Assembly (NCBI GenBank): GCA_022843805.1
Contig: JALHMY010000034.1
Location: 20,700 to 84,699, forward strand
Origin: Fuerstiella sp.
GTDB taxonomy: Bacteria; Planctomycetota; Planctomycetia; Planctomycetales; Planctomycetaceae
DNA length: 64,000 bases
Direction: 5' to 3'
This document shows positions 27,187 through 35,311 of this stretch, one piece after another (the stretch's first letter is position 1; the number at the start of each line of letters is the position of its first letter). The notes under the pieces are model-generated. The model was not told the DNA's origin. It saw only the letters and a list, made by a program, of their open reading frames with translations, and did not search any database. Both the position numbers and the translations under genes were made by a program.

Positions 27187-28149
27187 ATGAAATGTACTCT
27201 GGTTTTTCGGCCGAATCGTTCTGCAGGCCCCGTCATGCGAATGACTGGCTATGATGCGGTTATCAGTGTGCTGATTACGTTCATCATGGCGATGTTGCTG
27301 ACGATTGGTGCACAATTATTTTATTGGCGAACTGAGTCTTCTGAGCGGAACGGATCGGCTGGAGCGAATATCGGGCATCATGTTGTGTTTGGAGGGATGG
27401 CCAGCAGTTCGCCGGAACTCGGGAATACATCGTTAATGTCCTTAATAATGACTCCCGAGAACAGGGGTGAAGGCGAATTGGAGGATCCTCACACCGGACA
27501 GGTGATGGAGCCGTCTGATTTGTCGCAAATTCAGGTGGAGTTGCACTCGGATCAATCGGTTGCGGCGAATGCAGTGCCGGAAATTTTTGATGCGGGTGAT
27601 TCCGCATCACGTCCGGGCGCCGCTGGAGTTTCGGGGCTTCAGGCCGGAGCAGTCATGGGTGGGCGTGGTCGACTGCTTTCTGATGTCGCTCGGTCAGAGC
27701 GGGCGCAGAGTCGACAGCATCGCTGGGTTATTGAGTTTCCCGGAAGTTCTGTTGGAACTTACTCGCGTTTGCTGGATCATTTTGGAATCGCGATCGCCGT
27801 ATCATATGCGGGGACCGACCGTGTCATGGTTCTGGGTCCGATAAGTGGTGCGACTCCTGTCGCGATGGAGCTGTCGGATATCTCGAAGACGTTTGATACT
27901 GAGATGTCGGTAAGCTGGGGCAGCGAGTATCGTGAGGAAATGGATCGGGCATTGGTCCGGAGTGCCGGGTTATCGGTCGATGGGGCGTCGATTACGTTGT
28001 TGTATCCAACGAAACTGGTGGAGCAGATGGAAAAGCTGGAGGCTGAATTCTCGGGCCGATCTGTCTCATCGATCCGGGCGACGTATTTTGCCTTCGAGGT
28101 GGCAGAGCCTGGGTTTAGGCTGGTGGTTCGAAGACAGACTACAAAGTAG
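27187..28149 (+). CDS. Single-pass periplasmic protein, paralogue A of the Exb operon
   Basis: The 320-residue protein has a short basic cytoplasmic end, one membrane helix at about residues 25-46 (VISVLITFIMAMLLTIGAQL), a low-complexity periplasmic linker, and a folded C-terminal domain from about residue 175 (RWVIEFPGSSVGTYSRLLDH to the end). That domain is clearly homologous to that of the next gene: RWVIEF/RWFVQF, LLDHFGI/QLDFFGI, LYPTKLVEQMEKLE/FYPDALEQQMARLE, IRATYFAFEV/LRTYFEI. The topology resembles TonB/TolA anchors, but there is no TonB box domain I recognise. GGAG at 27174 supports the ATG at 27187 rather than the TTG at 27169. It is the first gene of the operon. Confidence 0.75.
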   Translation: MKCTLVFRPNRSAGPVMRMTGYDAVISVLITFIMAMLLTIGAQLFYWRTESSERNGSAGANIGHHVVFGGMASSSPELGNTSLMSLIMTPENRGEGELEDPHTGQVMEPSDLSQIQVELHSDQSVAANAVPEIFDAGDSASRPGAAGVSGLQAGAVMGGRGRLLSDVARSERAQSRQHRWVIEFPGSSVGTYSRLLDHFGIAIAVSYAGTDRVMVLGPISGATPVAMELSDISKTFDTEMSVSWGSEYREEMDRALVRSAGLSVDGASITLLYPTKLVEQMEKLEAEFSGRSVSSIRATYFAFEVAEPGFRLVVRRQTTK

Positions 28150-28335
28150 CCAGTCCGCCCGTTTTTCCAGATCGAAGCCGTTTTTGACTCGTCGGGCGGT
28201 AGAATGCCGGGTCTGGCGACCAAACAGTGCTTCAGTTCGTTGACATGTCTGTCGACGAATGACTAGCATCATCCGCTGCCTGTCTGTTTCCGCACATGTC
28301 TGGGGGCTGGAAAGTCTCCACTGTCGAGATCCGAT

Positions 28336-29262
28336 ATGTCTTCGGCCGCTTCAAAACCGCCGTCATCCCGGCGTCAAACCGGCACTGAGCCAGTGCGAAC
28401 TCCGCACATTAAGCTGACACGTTACGACATTATGTCGTCGGCATTGATTTCGGCTGTCGGGATGCTCGGCCTGACTTTGATAGTCCTGATAGCGATCTGG
28501 GTGGCCAATATGCTGCCGACTCAGGTGTTGCTTGCCCCGATTATGACGGCTGGTGACGGAGGCTGGGAAGACGGGGTCGAAGGAGCAACTCCGGATGTGG
28601 AATCTCCGGAAGATCCGACGGATGATCCGTCCGTTGCGGAAGATATGTCGGACGTGACGGAACTGATGGAAATCACTGATCCGGTTGTTGAAGTGTCTGA
28701 TACGGCAGCGCAACTTGTCGAGCCTACGGAATACTCGGGCGAGAAGAATACTGGAAATCCCGGCAGTGCGGAGGGGACCGGCGGACGTCCTTTGGGAAGT
28801 GGCGGGCCGGGTCGTGGGGGCGCGAAGCGGGATCAGCGATGGTTTGTGCAGTTTGCCGAAAAGGGAAACCTCAAAAGTTACGCTCAGCAGCTCGACTTTT
28901 TTGGAATTGAACTGGGTGCTTTGTTTTTAAGTGAGGGCCGTCTGGTGTACCTGAAGAATGTCAGTCAGGATCAACCGGTGACCCGGGAAGTCACGACGGG
29001 TGACGCGGAAAAGCGACTGTTTATGAACTGGGAGGACGGGGATCGCAAAGAGGCGGACGCCGAGTTGTTTCAGAAGGCGGGTGTTGATGCGAGGCAGGCG
29101 GCGATTCTGCATTTCTATCCGGACGCGCTGGAGCAGCAAATGGCAAGGCTGGAGCTGTCATATGCGAATCGTCCATCCGCCCAGATTCTCAGGACATATT
29201 TTGAGATTCGACGAAGCGATGACGGTTTTGAGTTTGTCGTAACCAGTCAGAAGCTCAAATAG
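28336..29262 (+). CDS. Single-pass periplasmic protein, paralogue B of the Exb operon
   Basis: The 308-residue protein has a 33-residue cytoplasmic end, a membrane helix at about 34-59 (SALISAVGMLGLTLIVLIAI), an acidic linker (EDPTDDPSVAEDMSDVTELM) and a Gly-rich hinge (GRPLGSGGPGRGGAKRD). Then comes the same C-terminal domain as in paralogue A, beginning RWFVQFAEKGNLKSYAQQLD. The shared phrase around the helix (TGYDAVISVLI versus TRYDIMSSALI) shows that the two genes arose by duplication and then diverged. In layout it parallels TolA or TonB: cytoplasmic tip, helix, extended linker, periplasmic domain. I infer that it couples the ExbB/ExbD motor to something in the periplasm. The ExbB gene follows 57 bases later. 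Confidence 0.75.
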   Translation: MSSAASKPPSSRRQTGTEPVRTPHIKLTRYDIMSSALISAVGMLGLTLIVLIAIWVANMLPTQVLLAPIMTAGDGGWEDGVEGATPDVESPEDPTDDPSVAEDMSDVTELMEITDPVVEVSDTAAQLVEPTEYSGEKNTGNPGSAEGTGGRPLGSGGPGRGGAKRDQRWFVQFAEKGNLKSYAQQLDFFGIELGALFLSEGRLVYLKNVSQDQPVTREVTTGDAEKRLFMNWEDGDRKEADAELFQKAGVDARQAAILHFYPDALEQQMARLELSYANRPSAQILRTYFEIRRSDDGFEFVVTSQKLK

Positions 29263-29319
29263 TTTCGTGTTGGTCGCCCGGATTTGTCAGGCTTCATGGA
29301 ATCAAAGATTGTTTAAAAT

Positions 29320-30051
29320 ATGGACCAGGTTGCAGGATTATCGATGGTAATCAATTCTTTTTTGAGTCCCGGGATGCAGAGTCTTGCGCAGATGAATGTC
29401 ACTGCGATACTGACATTCGCGGACTCGGCAATTTGGGTTGCCATTGCACTGGCAGCGGCAGTTGGGTTTTACTGCATTGTTCTGCTGACTCGCCGCGTGA
29501 AGCAGAAAGGTTTCCCGGGACAGGCTGCGGAACAGGCTTTTGTTGATGATGTAACAGAAAGACTTGCGAAGAATGATTTTGACGGTGTGGTGCAGCTTTG
29601 TGACACGCCTGAACTATGGTCGCGAGCTGTTCCGCAGCTGGTTCAGATTGGCATGCAGAATCGCGAGCTTCCTGTGAAAAAGATCAAGCAGCTTCTGGGG
29701 CAGCGTTTCGAGCGTGATATTCTTGCGAATCTGGAGAATACGGCTTCCTGGGTGGCAACCATGATCAAGATCGCTCCGATGCTCGGGCTGCTGGGTACGG
29801 TGGTTGGGATGATCAATGCGTTCAAGAAAATTGCTGGTGCTGCCGATTCGGGAATTGATCCGGCGGCGCTGGCGGGCGACATTAGTTTTGCGTTATGGAC
29901 TACGGCCGCGGGTCTGGCAATTGCTATTCCTCTGCTGACCATGGGAGCCTCGGCGTCAGTGAAAATGGGTAAACTTCAGGAGTCTGTTCGCGAGAGTCTG
30001 AGTACCATTCTGGATGAGCTTGAAGCGGCAAAGGTGCGAGTGGGACGGTAG
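29320..30051 (+). CDS. exbB: ExbB/TolQ/MotA family proton channel subunit
   Basis: The 243-residue protein has the family's three membrane helices at about 34-56, 148-168 and 187-210, with a cytoplasmic loop of about 90 residues between the first two. The signature [20 protein letters not shown] covers residues 151-170. The third helix carries [20 protein letters not shown] with the conserved Thr pair of the ion pathway. It would form the pentameric ring around ExbD helices and use the ion-motive force. The two ExbD-type proteins encoded next (one free, one fused to a kinase) are its expected partners. The exact subfamily (ExbB or TolQ) is not settled, as no tolA, tolB or pal is present. Confidence 0.92.
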   Translation: MDQVAGLSMVINSFLSPGMQSLAQMNVTAILTFADSAIWVAIALAAAVGFYCIVLLTRRVKQKGFPGQAAEQAFVDDVTERLAKNDFDGVVQLCDTPELWSRAVPQLVQIGMQNRELPVKKIKQLLGQRFERDILANLENTASWVATMIKIAPMLGLLGTVVGMINAFKKIAGAADSGIDPAALAGDISFALWTTAAGLAIAIPLLTMGASASVKMGKLQESVRESLSTILDELEAAKVRVGR

Positions 30052-30177
30052 GTGGAATCAAGTATTGTACATTGTCAGGAAATGATCGCGGGCGGAAGAA
30101 TGACGATGAGATTGTCGGTTCTGCATTCAGATGTTCCGGTGTGAATCTGACACGAGAAATTGGCAGGAGCAGAGTCT

Positions 30178-30612
30178 GTGTTCGACGATGATGGTGGTGG
30201 CAGTAAAAAAAAGGGGGGCATTGGAGAGGCCGATCTGGATATTACTCCAATGATCGATGTGACTTTTCTGCTGCTGATTTTTTTCATGGTGACGTCGACC
30301 ATGCAGGGAACTCCTGACCGCGATATTCCTGTGGCGAAATCCGGAAATGCGAAGAGTCCGTCGGGTATGCTGGAGCTGATTGTTGCGGCCCCTGTTACTG
30401 AGGGAGGAACGGCTGAGCTGATACTTGACGGAAAGCCGACGACGATGGATGAAGCGAAAGCCCAGATCGCATCGGAAGCGTCAACGGGCGACCTGGAGAT
30501 TATGATTCTGGCGGAGCGGCGAGTTCCCAGTGGGTTCATTGGCGATGTGGAGGCGATGCTGGCGGAAGTGGAAAATGTGACGTACCACTTTGGTGTTCAG
30601 GAAAAGCATTAA
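30178..30612 (+). CDS. exbD: ExbD/TolR family protein
   Basis: From the GTG at 30178 (GGAG eight bases upstream) the protein has 144 residues. A short basic cytoplasmic tail (GGGSKKKGG) precedes DLDITPMIDVTFLLLIFFMV, the ExbD helix with the essential Asp (Asp27 here). The periplasmic domain follows (LELIVAAPVTEGGTAELIL, ILAERRVPSGFIGDVEAMLA). The open frame starts at a TTG at 30160, which would add only six residues. It is separated from exbB by about 125 bases and from the kinase fusion by 37 bases. It is the conventional ExbD of the pair. Confidence 0.9.
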   Translation: MFDDDGGGSKKKGGIGEADLDITPMIDVTFLLLIFFMVTSTMQGTPDRDIPVAKSGNAKSPSGMLELIVAAPVTEGGTAELILDGKPTTMDEAKAQIASEASTGDLEIMILAERRVPSGFIGDVEAMLAEVENVTYHFGVQEKH

Positions 30613-30649
30613 CGGAGTGTTTCCGGACAACTTACGTGCTGGACAAGTT

Positions 30650-32221
30650 ATGAGTGATCTGACAAACAGGACGCTGGGCGAATTTCGGCTGTTAAAGCAC
30701 CTCGGAAGTGGTGGAATGGCCGATGTTTATCTGGCGGAACAGACCACACTGCAGCGGCAGGTCGCTGTCAAGGTGATGAAGCCAGCCATGATGGCCCTGT
30801 CCGGGGAAGTCATGCTGGCTCGATTTAAGCAGGAAGCGATGATGGCGGCGGGCCTGAATCATCGCAACATTGTTCAGGTCTACACCATTGGACAGGAAGG
30901 GGACCTGCACTATATCGCTCAGGAGTTTGTTCAGGGGAAGGATCTTGCCAGTATTCTGAAATCCCGCGGCGCGCCAGACCTGGCGTCTGCTCTGCACGTC
31001 ATGGGACAGGCGGCGGCGGCGCTGAAGGCTTCGGGTGAGGCGGGCATTGTCCATCGCGATATTAAGCCGGAAAATATTCTGGTCACAAAAAAGGGAGAGG
31101 TAAAAGTTGCTGACTTTGGGTTGGCGCAGCTGCATGAAGGTCCTGATGAGGGAAATCTGACGCGCGAGGGGACCACCATGGGGACTCCGCTTTACATGAG
31201 TCCCGAACAGGTAAGCGGCCGCGAGCTCGATCCTCGGTCAGACATTTATTCTCTGGGAGTGACCTTTTACCAGCTGCTGTGTGGACAGACGCCGTTTACC
31301 GGAAAGACGGCGATGGCAATTGCCGTTCAGCATCTGAACAGTCCGCCCCCGCCCCTTAAGGAAAAGAACCCTGCTCTGCCTGCGGTGCTATGTCGGCTGG
31401 TGCATCGCATGATGGCTAAACGCCGTTCGTTGCGTTACCAGACAGCGGATGAAGTGCTCACCGATCTGAAGAAACTGATCACAGCTCAGAAGCAGGGCCG
31501 TTCGCTGGACCTTGTCCGTCTGCCTCGGCTGGAAGAACTGGACCGGCTTGCCGAAGAGGAAAAGTCCAAAGACATGACGGTTGTTCCTCCAAAGGGGACA
31601 GGTCTGGCTGGGAAATCGGCGACCGGCCTGGCGGCTCGTTCGAGTATTGCGGACAGTTATCCTGAGATACAGGAACTGGAAGTTGTTGAGGAGTTTGATG
31701 CTGAGGCGGAGTTTGACGGCGGGGATACATCCGGTGGTGTCCGTCCAAAGAAGGTGATACAGCACCTGCCGTCATGGGACGATGATGACGATGAAGAGCC
31801 GCCACGCAGACGGCCGGTTGAATCCGATGAAATGGACCTGACACCCATGGTGGACGTCACATTTCTGCTGCTGATTTTCTTCATGATTACAGCATCCTTT
31901 ACGATGCAAAAGTGCTTTGATGTGCCGCCTGGAAACACAAAGGACGGGGTCGCTCAGGCAACAATCGAGCCTCCGGAAACAGGGGCGGTGCGTGTGGAGG
32001 TTGACAAGGACAACGTCATGTATGTCGAGGGGAAAAAAGCGAATACATATGACGAGGTTTTGTCTCTGCTGAAGGAACAGAAGAATTCAGCCAGCGGTAT
32101 TACGGATCTTGATTTGACGGTCGACCCCGAGTCGATCCATGAGATGCGTCTTATGGTGATTGACGCGGCGACACAGGCGGGTTTTCAGAAAGTTTCCAAC
32201 AAGATTCGCCCTGTTCTTTAG
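30650..32221 (+). CDS. Ser/Thr protein kinase fused to a complete ExbD/TolR domain
   Basis: This 523-residue protein joins two known families in one chain. Residues 10-275 are a bacterial Hanks-type kinase with all catalytic elements: Gly loop LGSGGMADVYLAE, Lys41 (VAVKVMK), HRDIKPENIL with Asp137, DFG at 155-157 and MSPEQ at 183-187. An acidic linker (SWDDDDDEEPPRRRPVESDE) leads to MDLTPMVDVTFLLLIFFMIT, an ExbD helix with the essential Asp at 402, and a periplasmic ExbD domain to residue 523. ExbD topology places the kinase in the cytoplasm and the C-terminus in the periplasm. The reading frame is continuous with no stop or restart between the parts. It lies between exbD and the beta-propeller gene. 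The open frame reaches back to 30590, but MSDLTNRTLGEFRLLKHLG is the natural start. Confidence 0.93.
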   Translation: MSDLTNRTLGEFRLLKHLGSGGMADVYLAEQTTLQRQVAVKVMKPAMMALSGEVMLARFKQEAMMAAGLNHRNIVQVYTIGQEGDLHYIAQEFVQGKDLASILKSRGAPDLASALHVMGQAAAALKASGEAGIVHRDIKPENILVTKKGEVKVADFGLAQLHEGPDEGNLTREGTTMGTPLYMSPEQVSGRELDPRSDIYSLGVTFYQLLCGQTPFTGKTAMAIAVQHLNSPPPPLKEKNPALPAVLCRLVHRMMAKRRSLRYQTADEVLTDLKKLITAQKQGRSLDLVRLPRLEELDRLAEEEKSKDMTVVPPKGTGLAGKSATGLAARSSIADSYPEIQELEVVEEFDAEAEFDGGDTSGGVRPKKVIQHLPSWDDDDDEEPPRRRPVESDEMDLTPMVDVTFLLLIFFMITASFTMQKCFDVPPGNTKDGVAQATIEPPETGAVRVEVDKDNVMYVEGKKANTYDEVLSLLKEQKNSASGITDLDLTVDPESIHEMRLMVIDAATQAGFQKVSNKIRPVL

Positions 32222-32287
32222 TCGACTGTTTTCAAAATGCTTTTATTCTGGTGACGAGACGAGCCAGAAACAGTCATTGTGAAATGA

Positions 32288-35200
32288 ATGGAAATCAACG
32301 TGGCAGTGCGAGAATACGACGACGAACAGGATGATGACGACTCACAAAGCGAGCGAGTGCGTGAACAGGGCCGACGTCAGTTGTCTCGTGGCCGTCTGGC
32401 TGTTCTCAGTGATCGCATTGCCGGTGGCGCAGCCCGACCGGGCGAGCAGCAGATTATTCGTTCGCCATTTGTTCTGATGCTGATCGGAGCATCTGTCGGC
32501 CTGGCGATCCTGGCCATGATTTTCTACTACATTATTAACCGGGAAGCGGAAAGTCGTCGGCTGAAGGAAGCTCTGACATCGCTGGAGCAGCGAAAGTATG
32601 CGGAAGCCGAACGACTGTTTATCAAGTATCTGGAAGTCTATCCAAAGACTCCGTCTTCAGATACCGCTCGCCTGAATCTGCACAAGTCCAGAGTTGAAAA
32701 GCACATCATGACGACCACGCCTGATGTGGTGAAGGGGAAACAGGAACTGGACGACATGCTGCGTGTCGGTGCAGAGCTGGAGGGTTTTGAGGGCGAACGG
32801 GAAACGATTCGTCGATATGCCGACCGCCTGACCTTTGCCGGTGCCCGAGTGGCTGAAGTTGTGCAGCAGAAGGAACCATTGACCGTCAGTCAGGAGTCAA
32901 TGGAGGTCTTAAGGAGGTTTTCACCGGAAACGGGTATTCCAAAAGATCGGGAAGAGATCCTGATCCGACATCAGAGAATTGCGGAAGCGGCGATCGCCAA
33001 GCGTGAAGCCTTTGATGATGCGGTTCGACAGGTCAGAGCGTTTCTGGAAGCCGGCCGAACGTCTGATGCCCTGATGGCCCGTCAGGCGTTGCTGGATCGC
33101 TATGCCGTATTGAATGGCGACAAGGATGTGGTCGCCCTGCTGAGCGAAATTCTGAAGAAAGAGCAGGAGCTGACAGTTCGTTCCGATCTTGGCATTGATG
33201 CAAAACCTGCAGAGGCGGCACCGGGTTTGCCATCAGTTTCGCTGACTCTCAGAACTCAGGCGGCCAACGATCAGTTAAGTCAGGGAAGAACCGTGTTTTC
33301 GGTTGGGCTGGATACGATTTTTGCAGTGGATTCGGACACCGGTGAACCTCGATGGAAACGGGTGATCGGCTCCGAATCGGCCTTTGCTCCACAAATGCTG
33401 AATGGAGCCGAGCCGGAGCTTTTGGTGCACAACAGCCGAACAAATGAGCTGATGATGCTGAGGCAGTCTGGCGGCGAGGTATTGTGGCGACAATCGGTCG
33501 AAGGAAGTCCCTCAGGCAGTCCGCTGATCCAGCAGCCTCAGATCTATGTTACAACTGATCAGGGAGAACTTTGGCAGATTTCGGCGGCCAACGGGCGGGC
33601 GACAGCAAAGGTCCGGTTCCCGCAGAAGGTGATAGGCCCTCCGGTGCTGACTCGTGATGGGAAATCACTGCTGATCACGGGTGATCAGATGATGGTCTAT
33701 ACGTTAAGCGTCAGTTCTCTGGCGTGCACGGCAGTTTCGTATATCGATCATCGTCCGGGTTCCGTTGAAGTGCCGTTGCTGGCTGCTGGCGATCTGTACC
33801 TTTTGTGTGACAACGACACATCTGACAAGTGTCGCCTTCGGATGCTGGCGATGGATGCCTCTGGTCAGCTTACGGTGAAGAGTACGGATTTTGTTGACGG
33901 GCATGTTCGTGATCCCGCCCTTCTTTATGGCACGAATCTGTTTGTTCCTTCTTCGCCGCAGCGAGTAACCGCGTTTCGGGTCTCCCCGGACCCAGCTCAG
34001 CCGCCTCTGTCGCTTGTCGGAGCGAATCAGCTGGAGGATGGTGAGCAGACCGGAATGTTTCTGCTTGCCGGGCCAGGCAATCAGTTATGGCTGGGAGGAC
34101 GCGACCTCAGAAAATTTCGTGTCACGACCAATTCGGTGTTGCTGGAACCCGGGTTAACGGGAGAGGGCATTCATACTCAGCCGGTTCAGTTTTTGGATGA
34201 GGGAGTGTTCCTGACGAGTCGCCAGAAGACGTTGTCTTCAGTGTTCTTCACCAGAGCTGATCGGGAGCAGATGAAGGGGCTGTGGCGAACAGTCGTTGGG
34301 ACGAATGTTGTTGCGCTGGGACCATCCACAGGCAATCAGTCGCTGCTGGCCGTGAGTGATTTTGGAGAAGTCTTTCGCGTGCCCGTGTCGATGCTCACAA
34401 GTGGCGGGTTTCTGCTTGAATCGGTCAGTAGTTTTCGTCTGCCGGACAAGCTGGCCTCATCCGTTGGTGGATTGACTCTGGCCGACGGTCGCCTCGCGGC
34501 GTGGTGTGGAGCGCCGGAGCCGGCCGTTTGGACGTTTAGTGTCACGGGACAGCTGGAACGCAAATGGACGATGCCTGATGCACCTCAGCTTCCGCCTGTT
34601 GCGATTGCTGCCGGAGCGGTTTTTGCGATGCCGGGACGACTGCACCTGACGGCAACAGCTGGAAATACTGTTGCGGAAGATTATCGGGCGTCCCAGGGCG
34701 CAGAACAGCAGGCCACATGGAAATGTCTGACAGCGCTGAGCGATACTCAGGTGCTGGCGATCAATTCGGAAAATAAGCTCGTTCGAGTCGAATATCGGGG
34801 CAGCCCCCGGCCTCAGCTGGCCGAGCTGAGTGTGACTCAGATGGAGCGGCCGGTTGAGGTGAGTCCGGCTGCATCGATGGGGCTGCTGTGTGTGGCGACG
34901 GCCGACGGACGGCTGATCATGATGCAGTCTTCAACTCTGGAGGTTCTGGCGGATATCGATTTGGGTGGTGTTCCCAGCAAGTCTCCGGTGATTGCCGGAA
35001 ATCGAGTGTTTGTGGAAATCGCCGGCCAGACACTCCGATGCTTTACATTTGATAACACTCTTCAGCCGACCGGGCTGGTTCAGCTGGACGGATACACTCT
35101 GGCGGGCGCCCCGGTTCCTCTGACGAATGGATTCCTTATTGCTCGTTCGGATGGACTGGTCATGCGACTAACCAGTGAGGGGCTGCCTTCCGACCGCCAG

Positions 35201-35311
35201 CTGCACCTTGGGCAGACACTGAGCCGGGGACCGGTGCAGATTGCAGATCAGTTTGTGGCTGTTGCGGTCGATGGAAGTCTTTACCCGCTTCCAATGGAGT
35301 TGACTCAGTGA
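32288..35311 (+). CDS. Membrane-anchored helical-repeat and PQQ-type beta-propeller protein
   Basis: The 1007-residue protein has an acidic cytoplasmic tail, one membrane helix at about 61-83 (FVLMLIGASVGLAILAMIFY) and a helical, TPR-like periplasmic segment (about 85-300; for example ALTSLEQRKYAEAERLFIKY). The remainder (about 310-1000) is a PQQ/BamB-like beta-propeller with repeated blades such as TIFAVDSDTGEPRWKRVIG, GGEVLWRQSVEGSPSGSPLI and GELWQISAANGRATAKVRFP. It is likely a scaffold or binding platform on the outer face of the inner membrane. Its helix could pack against the Exb complex. Its GTGA overlap with the next gene shows tight co-expression. Confidence 0.85.
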   Translation: MEINVAVREYDDEQDDDDSQSERVREQGRRQLSRGRLAVLSDRIAGGAARPGEQQIIRSPFVLMLIGASVGLAILAMIFYYIINREAESRRLKEALTSLEQRKYAEAERLFIKYLEVYPKTPSSDTARLNLHKSRVEKHIMTTTPDVVKGKQELDDMLRVGAELEGFEGERETIRRYADRLTFAGARVAEVVQQKEPLTVSQESMEVLRRFSPETGIPKDREEILIRHQRIAEAAIAKREAFDDAVRQVRAFLEAGRTSDALMARQALLDRYAVLNGDKDVVALLSEILKKEQELTVRSDLGIDAKPAEAAPGLPSVSLTLRTQAANDQLSQGRTVFSVGLDTIFAVDSDTGEPRWKRVIGSESAFAPQMLNGAEPELLVHNSRTNELMMLRQSGGEVLWRQSVEGSPSGSPLIQQPQIYVTTDQGELWQISAANGRATAKVRFPQKVIGPPVLTRDGKSLLITGDQMMVYTLSVSSLACTAVSYIDHRPGSVEVPLLAAGDLYLLCDNDTSDKCRLRMLAMDASGQLTVKSTDFVDGHVRDPALLYGTNLFVPSSPQRVTAFRVSPDPAQPPLSLVGANQLEDGEQTGMFLLAGPGNQLWLGGRDLRKFRVTTNSVLLEPGLTGEGIHTQPVQFLDEGVFLTSRQKTLSSVFFTRADREQMKGLWRTVVGTNVVALGPSTGNQSLLAVSDFGEVFRVPVSMLTSGGFLLESVSSFRLPDKLASSVGGLTLADGRLAAWCGAPEPAVWTFSVTGQLERKWTMPDAPQLPPVAIAAGAVFAMPGRLHLTATAGNTVAEDYRASQGAEQQATWKCLTALSDTQVLAINSENKLVRVEYRGSPRPQLAELSVTQMERPVEVSPAASMGLLCVATADGRLIMMQSSTLEVLADIDLGGVPSKSPVIAGNRVFVEIAGQTLRCFTFDNTLQPTGLVQLDGYTLAGAPVPLTNGFLIARSDGLVMRLTSEGLPSDRQLHLGQTLSRGPVQIADQFVAVAVDGSLYPLPMELTQ

